A stretch of DNA of 64,000 nt, taken from Chitinophaga ginsengisoli (GTDB lineage Bacteria > Bacteroidota > Bacteroidia > Chitinophagales > Chitinophagaceae). Each line of letters opens with the position of its first letter. The first letter of the stretch is position 1. Below, in pieces: positions 37,027 through 44,634 of this stretch. The stretch is from NCBI RefSeq assembly GCF_003014595.1, contig NZ_PYGK01000001.1, forward strand, positions 186,001 to 250,000. Direction: 5' to 3'. The notes below the pieces were generated by a model. The model did no database searches and was not told the DNA's origin. It saw only the letters and a program-made list of their open reading frames with translations. Both the position numbers and the translations under genes were made by a program.

Positions 37027-38601
37027 ATGCTCATGAAGAACTACATAAAAAAAACCGCACTTAGCATATTGATCGGTGGCAGTTTATTTGCTACCAGTTG
37101 TAACAAATTCCTGGAAGAACAGGATCCCTCCAACCTGTCGCCAGACATCTATTATACCTTACCGGAACATGCGGATGCAGCTGTGTATGCTGCTTACGCA
37201 CGCGCCCGATTCATTGGTAGTGGTGCAGGTATCTTTTCTGCTAACTTCCAGATGCTGGATGCGCCAACAGGTACCGCGGCTACATCAACTGCTCAGAACT
37301 CTGACCTGAACAACCTGTTGGGGCTTGTATATGATGGAGATAATCTCCATGTCAGACAATTCTGGACTGGTGCCTACAGAGTTATTGCACAGGCCAACAT
37401 GGCGCTCGACAAGATTCCTGGTATCCCCAATATGGATGAGGGAATGAGAAAAACCACGATGGGCGAAGCTGCTTTCATGCGGGCATGGTCTTACTTTTAT
37501 ATTGTAAGGCTTTGGGGTGATGTTCCTTTAATAACAAAACCACAGGTACCTACTTCTCCTGATTTCTATCCTACGCGTACAAGTACAGATAGCGTATATG
37601 CCCAAATTATTGCGGATCTGAAAATGGCTGAAGAAGCTGGTCTGCCATGGATGGATGCATCCGGCAGGGTAGGTCTCGCTGCCATCAAAACAGAATTGGC
37701 AAAAGTATATCTTACCATGGCAGGCTATCCGCTGAACAAAGGTGCAGAATATTACAGGCTGGCGGCTGATAAGGCAAAAGAGGTAATTGACTATGCCAAA
37801 AATAATACAGGCCAGATCAATCTGTTTGACGCTTACAGCCAGATGCGTGATGTAACTAACAACAATAAGGTAGAACACCTATTTGAAGTACAGTACCTGG
37901 CAGATATCGAGGGTAATCCAATGCAGTCACTGATGCTTCCCAACAACTCCCTGTTAAAGAACATCTCGGCTTTCGGTAGTGGTGTAGGTAGCTCTATCCC
38001 TAACTCTTCCTTCTACGATTCATACAAGAAGTTTGAACCTAAGGATAAACGCACAGATGAACAGCAGTTCTTCTTTACCTCTTATTACGTAGATGGCAAA
38101 GGTGCCCCGTTCCAGTTAGACAGACCTTACATCTTCAAATTCTTTGACGTAGCTGGTCATGGTAAACCAGGTGCCCCTGGTACCGGCAGAAGCAACCTGA
38201 ATATGCCTCAGATCCGCTTTGCTGAAACATTGCTGATCTATGCAGAAGCACAGAACAGAGCGGATGGTACTCCTAATGCTGACGCTTATACCGCATTAAA
38301 CCGCGTACGCGGCAGAGCAGGCCTTGATCCTTTATCAGGACTGGCACAGGGCACCTTCGAAGAAGCAGTATGGCGTGAGCGCTGGCATGAGTTCTGTTAT
38401 GAAGGTATCACCTGGTTCGACATGGTACGTCTGAGAAAAGTATACAACGAAAGCAATAACGGCTTCGATAACTTTGTAGGGCATGTTAACAAAAACTCTG
38501 GTGCGACACTGGCAGAAAAACACCTGCTGTTCCCATTACCAATCCAGGAAATGCGTAACAACCCGAATCTGAGACCTCAGAATACAGGCTACGGTTCATA
38601 A
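37027..38601 (+). CDS. SusD/RagB-type surface lipoprotein
   Basis: The 524-residue protein has a lipoprotein signal (LFATSCNKFLEEQDPS, lipidated Cys near residue 25) and the SusD helical repeats: MRKTTMGEAAFMRAWSYFYI, VRLWGDVPLI, and the C-terminal IRFAETLLIYAEAQNRADG, YTALNRVRGRAG, WRERWHEFCYEG and LFPLPIQEMRNNPNL. It caps the SusC channel and binds the substrate. The start could also be the ATG two codons later. It is closed by an unusually long palindromic terminator. Confidence 0.96.
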   Translation: MLMKNYIKKTALSILIGGSLFATSCNKFLEEQDPSNLSPDIYYTLPEHADAAVYAAYARARFIGSGAGIFSANFQMLDAPTGTAATSTAQNSDLNNLLGLVYDGDNLHVRQFWTGAYRVIAQANMALDKIPGIPNMDEGMRKTTMGEAAFMRAWSYFYIVRLWGDVPLITKPQVPTSPDFYPTRTSTDSVYAQIIADLKMAEEAGLPWMDASGRVGLAAIKTELAKVYLTMAGYPLNKGAEYYRLAADKAKEVIDYAKNNTGQINLFDAYSQMRDVTNNNKVEHLFEVQYLADIEGNPMQSLMLPNNSLLKNISAFGSGVGSSIPNSSFYDSYKKFEPKDKRTDEQQFFFTSYYVDGKGAPFQLDRPYIFKFFDVAGHGKPGAPGTGRSNLNMPQIRFAETLLIYAEAQNRADGTPNADAYTALNRVRGRAGLDPLSGLAQGTFEEAVWRERWHEFCYEGITWFDMVRLRKVYNESNNGFDNFVGHVNKNSGATLAEKHLLFPLPIQEMRNNPNLRPQNTGYGS

Positions 38602-38615
38602 GATCAGTTCCTTCC

Positions 38616-38667
38616 AATAAAAAAAGAGAGGGCCTCGTTTTAAAACGAGGCCCTCTCTTTTTTTATT
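38616..38667. terminator. bidirectional terminator, 52-base perfect palindrome
   Basis: Every base from AATAAAAAAAGAGAGGG on the left to its complement ending TTTTTTTATT on the right is symmetric about 38641/38642. A G/C-rich core (GAGAGGGCCTCG) is flanked by seven A and seven T. It serves the convergent susD and map genes. Confidence 0.9.
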
Positions 38668-38677
38668 GATAATGCGC

Positions 38678-39442
38678 TTAGTCCCAGATCTGGTTGGAAG
38701 CGGTCAGGATCACCGGCTGTCCATCAGTTACAATGATTGTATGTTCATGTTGTGCCACAAAACTGCCGTCGTTCGTCACCAGCGTCCATCCATCGCCCAT
38801 ATCATAGGCGAAAGAAGCTCTTGTAGAGATAAATGTCTCAATGGCCACCACACTATTCTTGCGGAAACGGTTCTTATTCGTGCGGTCATAATAGTTGGGG
38901 ATCTCTTTAGGTTCTTCATGCAGGCTTCTACCTACACCATGCCCCACCAGGTTCCTGATAACCCGGTAGCCCATTTTCTTTGCTGTCGATTCAATGAGAT
39001 GTCCCACATCCGCAATCTTCACACCACCTCTGATCTCATTGATCGCTTTTTGTAATATCAACTTGGAAGCATTCACCAGCGGGTTATGATTGTGAATATC
39101 ATTTCCCAATACAAATGATCCGCCGTTATCACCCCAGTAGCCATTCAGTTCTGCAGAAACGTCAATGTTCACCAGGTCGCCCTCTTTCAGTATTTTATTC
39201 CCCGTAGGGATGCCATGCGCCACTTCATTATTCACGCTGATACAGGTCCAGCCAGGGAACCCGTAGGTCAGTTTCGGTGCAGACTTCGCACCCATTTCAT
39301 TCAGTAAACTGCCACCGTATTCATCCAGCTCTTTTGCTGACATACCCGGGCTGGCATATTCTCTCATTTTCCTTAATGCAATACCAACGGCCTCGCTCAC
39401 AGCCTGCATACCTGAAAGGTCTGCATTGGATGTTATAGACAT
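38678..39442 (-). CDS. map: type I methionine aminopeptidase
   Basis: The 254-residue enzyme removes the initiator methionine. Metal-binding residues are in VNIDVSAELNGYWGDNGGSF (first Asp and second Asp), RNLVGHGVGRSLHEEP (His), and VAIETFIS and DGWTLVTNDGSFVAQHEHTI (Glu residues). Length is normal. It is eight bases downstream of tmk on the same strand, so both are transcribed from the tmk promoter. Confidence 0.96.
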   Translation of the reverse strand: MSITSNADLSGMQAVSEAVGIALRKMREYASPGMSAKELDEYGGSLLNEMGAKSAPKLTYGFPGWTCISVNNEVAHGIPTGNKILKEGDLVNIDVSAELNGYWGDNGGSFVLGNDIHNHNPLVNASKLILQKAINEIRGGVKIADVGHLIESTAKKMGYRVIRNLVGHGVGRSLHEEPKEIPNYYDRTNKNRFRKNSVVAIETFISTRASFAYDMGDGWTLVTNDGSFVAQHEHTIIVTDGQPVILTASNQIWD

Positions 39443-39450
39443 GATCCTTA

Positions 39451-40137
39451 TTATTTTGTAATGTTATGTATAATGGCTGCGTGGATCTCTTCAACAGACT
39501 TCATCTTCCCATCACCGTCATAACAGATAATCTTTGTGACGGAAGGATCAGTATCTGCTAATACTTCGTACTCCTGCTTCACCGCCAGCTGAAGGGAAAA
39601 GTCCTTCTCATGGATATCGTCTTTTCCATTCAGGTACTTCCTGTCCTCTCCTGAACGTCTTTCTGTCAATGCTTTCTCTGTAAAAGAAAACGGTACATCG
39701 AGATAAACGGAAAGATCCGGCTGAGGAATACGGTTATATTCATACTCAAACATGTTGATCCATTCACGCAGCTCTTTTTTCTCTTTTTCTGTATGCAGCT
39801 TTGCACATTGGAACGCAATATTGGACAGCACATAGCGGTCTACCAGTACCACATATCCGCTGGCCAGCCATTCATTGAGATGGTGTGCAAATGCCCTTCT
39901 GTCTTCGGCAAATAACAGCGCCACCAATTGCGGGTGTACATTTTTTACATCTCCGAAGTCACCCCGCAGGAATTTTGCGACCAGTTCTCCGAACACGCCT
40001 TCCTGTACAATAGGGAAGTGTACGAACCTTGTTTCTATACCCTGCTTATTAAAATATTCCGTCAGTAAAGCGATCTGGGTAGACTTGCCTGCCCCGTCCA
40101 GTCCTTCAATGGCAATAAACCTGCTGTTATGCTGCAT
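39451..40137 (-). CDS. tmk: thymidylate kinase
   Basis: The 228-residue P-loop kinase has FIAIEGLDGAGKSTQIALL (Walker A), VLVDRYVLSNIAFQ and DLSVYLDVPFS, which phosphorylates dTMP to dTDP. The LID region contains LTERRSGEDRKYL. Slightly longer than the E. coli enzyme. It begins a two-gene unit with map and has a TAnnTTTG element shortly upstream. Confidence 0.93.
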   Translation of the reverse strand: MQHNSRFIAIEGLDGAGKSTQIALLTEYFNKQGIETRFVHFPIVQEGVFGELVAKFLRGDFGDVKNVHPQLVALLFAEDRRAFAHHLNEWLASGYVVLVDRYVLSNIAFQCAKLHTEKEKKELREWINMFEYEYNRIPQPDLSVYLDVPFSFTEKALTERRSGEDRKYLNGKDDIHEKDFSLQLAVKQEYEVLADTDPSVTKIICYDGDGKMKSVEEIHAAIIHNITK

Positions 40138-40160
40138 TAAAAATCAGTTAAAACTATCTG

Positions 40161-40168
40161 CAAAGATA
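40161..40168 (-). promoter_or_regulatory. candidate -7 element for tmk-map
   Basis: The minus strand reads TATCTTTG, 23 bases before the tmk start, implying a leader of about 17 bases. No -33 match at ideal spacing. Confidence 0.45.
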
Positions 40169-40194
40169 TCACTAATTCAGGGTACGACCACTGA

Positions 40195-40569
40195 CTAGAC
40201 ACCTGCAGTATATTTTTCGCGGGAAGTATAGATGCCCTGCATATGCGTTTCTGCCCATTCAGCCAGCCCTTCCAAATGAGGTAGCAGAGAGTGTCCCCGT
40301 TCTGTAAGGCTATATTCCACTTTAGGAGGGATCTCCGCATATACTTTACGGGTAACCAATCCGTCGGCCTCCAGGATCTTGAGTGTAACGGTCAGCATCT
40401 TCTGGGAGATGTCCCCAATTCCATGATGCAGTTGATTGAAGCGCATTGTGCCTTCTTTCCCCAGGACAAGAATGATCAGCATAGACCATTTGTCGCCCAA
40501 ACGGTCCAATACGTTCCTCACTGCACAGGCGCCTCCTCCGGAGGCACGATATTTTTTTAAAATATCCAT
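40195..40569 (-). CDS. HxlR-family winged-helix regulator
   Basis: A 124-residue regulator; the ATG chosen gives MDILKKYRASGGGACAVRNV. The winged helix contains CAVRNVLDRLGDKWSMLIIL and MRFNQLHHGIGDISQKMLT, typical of HxlR/YtfH/QorR proteins, and the single N-terminal Cys-containing segment may sense quinones or electrophiles as in relatives. It is divergent from a quinone-oxidoreductase-type gene and two palindromes lie between them. Confidence 0.9.
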   Translation of the reverse strand: MDILKKYRASGGGACAVRNVLDRLGDKWSMLIILVLGKEGTMRFNQLHHGIGDISQKMLTVTLKILEADGLVTRKVYAEIPPKVEYSLTERGHSLLPHLEGLAEWAETHMQGIYTSREKYTAGV

Positions 40570-40598
40570 TGTTTTAATACATTGATAATCAACAATAC

Positions 40599-40612
40599 TT
40601 ACTCTCAAGTAA
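40599..40612. promoter_or_regulatory. operator candidate, HxlR side
   Basis: TTACT and AGTAA are inverted around CTCA, close to the HxlR start codon. The half-site TTACT is shared with the second palindrome in the same spacer. Confidence 0.45.
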
Positions 40613-40656
40613 CAACCATACTGAATGGTGCCTTCTTGTCAGGCATTTCCTGACGC

Positions 40657-40682
40657 CTTACTTTTGACTTACTAAAAGTAAG
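40657..40682. promoter_or_regulatory. operator candidate of the HxlR regulator
   Basis: CTTACTTTT and AAAAGTAAG are perfect 9-base inverted repeats separated by GACTTACT, in the centre of the divergent spacer. HxlR-type regulators such as QorR and YodB are known to bind AT-rich inverted repeats with TTAC half-sites, which fits. Confidence 0.65.
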
Positions 40683-40722
40683 TAAAGGAAATTAAGTAAC
40701 CAATACAGTAAAATTAACGAAA

Positions 40723-41598
40723 ATGGGAAAAATATTAGTAACAGGAGTAACCGGACTTCTTGGCCGTATCGTATTAGACAAATTGCTCAGCAAAGTGCCA
40801 GCTTCCAATGTAAAGGTATTGGTACGTGATGAAGCAAAAGCTGCTCCGTTCAGGGAGTTGGGTGTGGAAGTAGCGATAGGTAGCTATGATGATAAAACTT
40901 CACTCGTAAACGCCTTCAAAGACGTGGACAAGCTGTATTTCGTATCCGGCAGCGATACTGCCAAACGCGGTCAACAACACGAAAATGTGGTAAGTGCGGC
41001 TATAGAGGCGAAAGTAGGCCATGTGGTGTATACCAGTTTCCAGCGTAAGAACGAAACTGAAACATCTCCCATCTACTTTGTTGCCTCCACCCACCTGCTG
41101 ACGGAAAGGCTGCTGCAGTCATCCGGGCTGAAATACACCATCCTTAAACATGGTATTTATACCGAGATGATACCGATATTCATAGGAGACAGGGTCCTGG
41201 AAACCGGCGTTATTTTCCAGCCGGCCGGGGAGGGTAAAACCGCCTTCATCCTGCGCAGCGACCTGGCAGAAGCAGGCGTGGCAGTGCTGACAGGCCAAGG
41301 GCATGAAAATCGCAGCTATGAACTGACCGGACCGGCAGCGGTATCTTTTGAGGAAATAGCGGCAAAAATTTCCGCTGTTACCGGTAAGAACGTTTCTTAT
41401 GTATCACCGACACCAGAAGTTTTTACTGCTGAACTGACAAAAGCAGGTGTACCAGCAGAGTACATCGGATTATTTGCAGGATTTAGCGAAGCCACCAAAG
41501 AAGGCGAGTTCGCAAGCATCTCTACTGATCTGGAAAAACTGACCGGCAGAAAAGGAGGAAGCGTGGAAGCATTCCTGGAGCAGGTATACGGCAAATAA
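40723..41598 (+). CDS. NmrA-like NAD(P)H:quinone oxidoreductase (QorB/YtfG type)
   Basis: The 291-residue short-chain-type reductase starts MGKILVTGVTGLLGRIVLDK, with the GxxGxxG nucleotide motif, and then HVVYTSFQRKNET, YTILKHGIYTEM and SYELTGPAAVSFEEIAAKIS. It resembles E. coli QorB (YtfG), which reduces quinones with NADPH. The divergent HxlR gene mirrors the ytfG/ytfH arrangement, supporting the assignment. It ends with its own terminator. Confidence 0.85.
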   Translation: MGKILVTGVTGLLGRIVLDKLLSKVPASNVKVLVRDEAKAAPFRELGVEVAIGSYDDKTSLVNAFKDVDKLYFVSGSDTAKRGQQHENVVSAAIEAKVGHVVYTSFQRKNETETSPIYFVASTHLLTERLLQSSGLKYTILKHGIYTEMIPIFIGDRVLETGVIFQPAGEGKTAFILRSDLAEAGVAVLTGQGHENRSYELTGPAAVSFEEIAAKISAVTGKNVSYVSPTPEVFTAELTKAGVPAEYIGLFAGFSEATKEGEFASISTDLEKLTGRKGGSVEAFLEQVYGK

Positions 41599-41628
41599 AC
41601 AGCATACGGAGAACTGTGAATAGGAGAG

Positions 41629-41660
41629 GTACCTCGTTTAAAAAGCGGGGTACTTTTTTA
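41629..41660 (+). terminator. intrinsic terminator of the QorB-like gene
   Basis: GTACCTCG pairs with CGGGGTAC (one T-G pair) around a 9-base loop, followed by seven T residues. Confidence 0.8.
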
Positions 41661-42066
41661 TTTTATAGCGCGCTGTCTTGTGTTTTCTGGCAGGAGTAGT
41701 TCCGAATGGTTTACGCAACGCAACGGCTTTTTAGTCCGGTATGGCTATACTTCGGTTTCGCTCCGACTATACTACGGGTTCCTACCTACAGGCTCTCTGG
41801 TCCTACATTACAGGCACTATTCTATAGCGATCGCTATAGGAAGTGCCGATAATGCTATAGTAATGAGCCTATAGGATATAGACCGTACACTATCTCCACC
41901 GAATACATACCCATAAAGAAGCGTGCGAATGGATGTACCAAACACGCTTCATACACGACGTATACACGACGCATCTACGGAACATCTCACAGATTGGGGG
42001 TGACTGCGGATTGTCTCAGGGATTTTAATTCCCCTTGCAACCCATGCTCTGCAAATCCTGTGAAAT
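41661..42066. repeat. gene-free region with several palindromes
   Basis: CTATAGCGATCGCTATAG (41822-41839) is a perfect 18-base palindrome, extended by GGCACT / AGTGCC to 41813-41847. CTATAG recurs near 41854 and 41869. A TATA-TCGG / CCGA-TATA hairpin lies at 41746-41771, GAAGCGTG / CACGCTTC pair at 41918-41950, and ATACACGACG is repeated directly at 41951 and 41962. No credible ORF is present. Confidence 0.6.
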
Positions 42067-42069
42067 GAA

Positions 42070-42106
42070 AAAAGGCTTCCAGCGAATAAACGCTGAAAGC
42101 CTTTTT
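42070..42106. terminator. terminator of the CAU tRNA gene
   Basis: GGCTT / AAGCC and AGCG / CGCT form a stem with a 2-base internal mismatch, flanked by A-runs on the left and T-runs on the right. On the minus strand it lies 7 bases beyond the tRNA end. Confidence 0.8.
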
Positions 42107-42112
42107 GTTTCG

Positions 42113-42186
42113 TGGTCCCACCAGGGCATGATCCTGGGACCCCCTGATTATGAGTCAGGTGCTCTAACCAACTGAGCTATAGGACC
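42113..42186 (-). tRNA. tRNA with CAU anticodon (elongator Met or Ile2)
   Basis: The 74-base minus-strand sequence folds as a full cloverleaf: acceptor GGTCCTA / TGGGACC (one G-T), D-arm GCTC / GAGC, anticodon arm CCTGA-CTCATAA-TCAGG, 5-base variable loop, and T-arm CCAGG / CCTGG. CCA is not encoded. The CAU anticodon with loop CTCATAA fits elongator tRNA-Met or the lysidine-modified tRNA-Ile2; I cannot separate them by eye. The T-loop is ATCATGC instead of the usual TTCRANN. Confidence 0.9.
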
Positions 42187-42307
42187 TGTTCTTTGCAGAA
42201 CGAATATTTTGAAACTTTCTCGTGGGTTCCCTTTTTCAGGGAGGGCAAAATTAATTATTTTTTATTCAATTATCCAATTCATTTCTGATTTTTTTATTCC
42301 TGCCATA

Positions 42308-42315
42308 TACCTTTG
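42308..42315 (+). promoter_or_regulatory. candidate -7 element for the HAD gene
   Basis: TACCTTTG matches TAnnTTTG and lies 26 bases before the ATG. Confidence 0.45.
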
Positions 42316-42341
42316 CACTTTCTTATTCAGCAGTTCATACA

Positions 42342-42956
42342 ATGAAAGGTATTAAACACATCATCTTCGATCTGGGCGGAGTTATTATTAATCTCGATTA
42401 CCAGTTGACTTACAAGGCGTTTGAGAACCTTGGGGTAAAAGAGTTCACAAGTTTGTACAACCAGTTTACGCTCAACACACTGTTTGACGACCTGGAAACC
42501 GGCAAGGTTGAACCGGAAGTGTTCCTGAATGAGATGCAGCAACATACGGCACCGGGTACTACTCATCAGCAGATCATTGATGCGTGGAATGCTATGCTGT
42601 TGGACTTTCCTCTACGCAGGTTGCAGATATTACAGCAGTTAAGGCAGCATTACGGATTATACCTGTTGAGTAATACCAATGCCATCCACCTGGCCGCCTT
42701 TAATAAGATATTACAGGACAGCAGGGGTATTCCTTCGCTGGCATCCTTTTTTGATAAAGCTTATTATTCTCACCTGATCGGGTTACGTAAGCCTGAGAAG
42801 GAAACATATCAATTTGTGTTGGAGGAGAATGGCCTGGATCCGGCCGAGACCTTATTTATAGATGACACACTTCCTAATATTGAAGGTGCCCAAGCTGTTG
42901 GCTTACAAACAATCCATCTCCTGCCGCCCAAGACGATAGCAGATATTTTTAAATAA
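42342..42956 (+). CDS. HAD-superfamily hydrolase
   Basis: The 204-residue protein begins KHIIFDLGGVIINLD, with the nucleophile motif DxGxV in which the second Asp is Gly, as in some HAD phosphatases of the YihX type. Later motifs are YLLSNTNAIH (motif II, Ser/Thr), GLRKPEKETYQFV (Lys), and LFIDDTLPNIEGA (motif IV, DD). The missing second Asp suggests reduced or altered phosphatase chemistry. Substrate unknown. It stands alone on the plus strand, convergent with the DUF4834 gene. Confidence 0.85.
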   Translation: MKGIKHIIFDLGGVIINLDYQLTYKAFENLGVKEFTSLYNQFTLNTLFDDLETGKVEPEVFLNEMQQHTAPGTTHQQIIDAWNAMLLDFPLRRLQILQQLRQHYGLYLLSNTNAIHLAAFNKILQDSRGIPSLASFFDKAYYSHLIGLRKPEKETYQFVLEENGLDPAETLFIDDTLPNIEGAQAVGLQTIHLLPPKTIADIFK

Positions 42957-42965
42957 CAGTGATGA

Positions 42966-43217
42966 CTATTTGATTTCCTCAAAATCCAGGTAATCCCCCT
43001 TCTCCGCTTTTTTAGGAGCGGTGTGCGGTTGCTGCGACTGGGCAGCCTGTCTCTGGGCCTGTTCCTGTTGCTGGTATTGACGACGGAGATGTTCCTGGAT
43101 GTCTCCCATCTGCCTGCGTACATGTTTTGTAGACTGATATACCGGCACGATGAAGTCAAATACAAATTTGTACAGCAACCAGAACACGAATGCTAAAAAT
43201 GCGTATTTCAGTATCAT
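42966..43217 (-). CDS. DUF4834 family small membrane protein
   Basis: An 83-residue protein with one N-terminal membrane helix (KYAFLAFVFWLLYKFVFDF), a Gln-rich amphipathic helix (QEHLRRQYQQQEQAQRQ), and a charged C-terminus ending DYLDFEEIK. This matches the DUF4834 pattern in Bacteroidota. Function unknown. It is downstream of the TM2 gene by about 90 bases. Confidence 0.75.
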   Translation of the reverse strand: MILKYAFLAFVFWLLYKFVFDFIVPVYQSTKHVRRQMGDIQEHLRRQYQQQEQAQRQAAQSQQPHTAPKKAEKGDYLDFEEIK

Positions 43218-43307
43218 GGAACAAATGTAGCAGTTAATCTGCTTTCAGGGCAGAGAAAAATTGGCCTTTAAGTTTTCTTTAACAGCCAGGAAAGCAGATC
43301 AACCTGA

Positions 43308-43652
43308 TTATAGACCTAACAGTGCGGCACTCTGAAGAGCGGCCTTCTTGTTGTACTCCCAGGTCAATTTACGATAATTGACTGCATCAACAATAGTACC
43401 GATCCAGCACAAACCAACTGTTAAAATATATAAAACGCCCATACCTACCTGGTTCATCAGGAAGCGGTGAATACCTGCCGGGCCGATTAGTCCTACGAGG
43501 CAAAGAATAAGAATAAGCTGGGGATCCTTTCTCCGTCCTTCATAAACAGCCAGGAAGCGCTGACGGGTTTCAATGGAGTAGTCGCGGGTAAGTTCCTGTA
43601 GCCATAATAGCTCTTCCTGTTCAATACCGGGTAAGCTTACGAAATCTGTCAT
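43308..43652 (-). CDS. TM2 domain-containing protein
   Basis: A 114-residue protein whose second half holds two membrane helices with LVGLIGPAGIHRFLMNQVG between and after them, and a final ILTVGLCWIGTIVDAV: the TM2 fold. The N-terminal half is a soluble helix region. Its start overlaps the stop of the upstream DUF2752 gene by 4 bases, so the two are translationally coupled. Confidence 0.82.
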   Translation of the reverse strand: MTDFVSLPGIEQEELLWLQELTRDYSIETRQRFLAVYEGRRKDPQLILILCLVGLIGPAGIHRFLMNQVGMGVLYILTVGLCWIGTIVDAVNYRKLTWEYNKKAALQSAALLGL

Positions 43653-43966
43653 GTATAGTGGTTTTTAGGTTCTGCGAAAGATTGCCATTGCAGTCTGGCG
43701 AGTTGAAAAGTCCGATACAGTAATATTAAGATAGCAAATGGGCCCAGGGGATGACTTTTCAGGGAGGCACGCCACTCTCCATGTAAGAAAAAACTAATGG
43801 AATGACCCAGGCCACATCCGGGACACCAGGGTATTCCCATTCTTTTCAATAGGCAGAAAGTTGCTTTACTGTCCTGATGGGGATCCATAAAAAATAAAAG
43901 TAATAAAGCTGTTGGCCACACGATCAACTCTATATTAACACGTTGTATGTATGCTTTAATCTGCAT
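43649..43966 (-). CDS. DUF2752 family membrane protein
   Basis: A 105-residue protein with the ATG chosen (MQIKAYIQRVNIELIVW); the open frame runs 28 codons further but without similarity. It has two hydrophobic segments around the conserved IPWCPGCGLGHSI motif of DUF2752. TM2 and DUF2752 genes are often paired in Bacteroidota. Function unknown. Confidence 0.75.
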   Translation of the reverse strand: MQIKAYIQRVNIELIVWPTALLLLFFMDPHQDSKATFCLLKRMGIPWCPGCGLGHSISFFLHGEWRASLKSHPLGPFAILILLYRTFQLARLQWQSFAEPKNHYT

Positions 43967-44085
43967 ATTTCGTATCAGGGGTACAGTTATTATAATTTTT
44001 TGAAATCTTTGCGGACAGGGCGTTTTCTCTAATGAAATTATTTCATACAAGTTAAAGAAAATGTTCTTGGATCAAAATAAAATCC

Positions 44086-44093
44086 TAATTTTG
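44086..44093 (+). promoter_or_regulatory. candidate -7 element for the rimP-nusA-infB operon
   Basis: TAATTTTG matches TAnnTTTG. Transcription starting near 44100 would place the leader hairpin within the first 40 bases of the mRNA. A TTG lies 16 bases upstream, shorter than the ideal spacing. Confidence 0.5.
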
Positions 44094-44113
44094 CATAGGA
44101 AAATGATACTAAC

Positions 44114-44147
44114 GAAGGGGACTGAGCGGTCCCCTTCTCGTTTTTTT
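44114..44147 (+). terminator. leader terminator/attenuator abutting the rimP start codon
   Basis: GAAGGGGAC and GTCCCCTTC form a perfect 9-base stem with loop TGAGCG, extended by AACGA / TCGTT. Seven T residues follow and end exactly where the rimP ATG begins. The structure has every mark of an intrinsic terminator but sits inside the leader of the operon that encodes NusA. Confidence 0.8.
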
Positions 44148-44612
44148 ATGGCAAATGAACAAGTGATAACAAACATCCGTGACATGGCAGCAGAAATGCT
44201 TGCACCTTATCCGGAATACTTCGTAGTAGATGTGCGGATAAAGCCCACAAATAATGTAAAACTCTTTGTAGACGGGGATAATGGCGTACCTGTAGATAAA
44301 CTGGTCGCATTTAACCGGAACCTGTACACCCGGCTTGAAGGTGCTAATTTGTTCCCTGACAACGATTTTTCCCTGGAAGTATCCTCTCCCGGATTGGACG
44401 AACCGCTGAAACTTCAACGTCAATACGTTAAAAATATTGGTCGCAAGGTGGCTGTTACTTTATTGGATAATTCCGAAAAAGAAGGTACGCTGTTGGCTAT
44501 TACAGAGGAGAAGGTGACGATTGAGGAGCTGGTAGGGAAGAAAAAAGAGAAAAAAACAACTGACATAAATTTAAATGAAATCAAGCACACGAAGGTGTGC
44601 ATCGTGTTTTAA
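44148..44612 (+). CDS. rimP: ribosome maturation factor RimP
   Basis: The 154-residue protein helps assemble the 30S subunit. The ATG after the T-run gives MANEQVITNIRDMAAEMLAP; an upstream in-frame extension runs through the terminator and is rejected. Family features are VVDVRIKPTNNVKLFVDGDN, LEVSSPGLDEPLK and the C-terminal SH3-like domain. First gene of the rimP-nusA-infB operon, 22 bases before nusA. Confidence 0.92.
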   Translation: MANEQVITNIRDMAAEMLAPYPEYFVVDVRIKPTNNVKLFVDGDNGVPVDKLVAFNRNLYTRLEGANLFPDNDFSLEVSSPGLDEPLKLQRQYVKNIGRKVAVTLLDNSEKEGTLLAITEEKVTIEELVGKKKEKKTTDINLNEIKHTKVCIVF

Positions 44613-44634
44613 AATATAATAATATAACCGAAAC

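Noticed and set aside
41680..41874. 64-codon open frame in the palindrome region
   Set aside because: It runs through several hairpins, has biased composition (Tyr/Leu/Arg) and no similarity that I recognise.
44061..44147. Upstream in-frame extension of rimP
   Set aside because: Those codons run through the -7 element and the terminator hairpin, and the family starts at the ATG at 44148.
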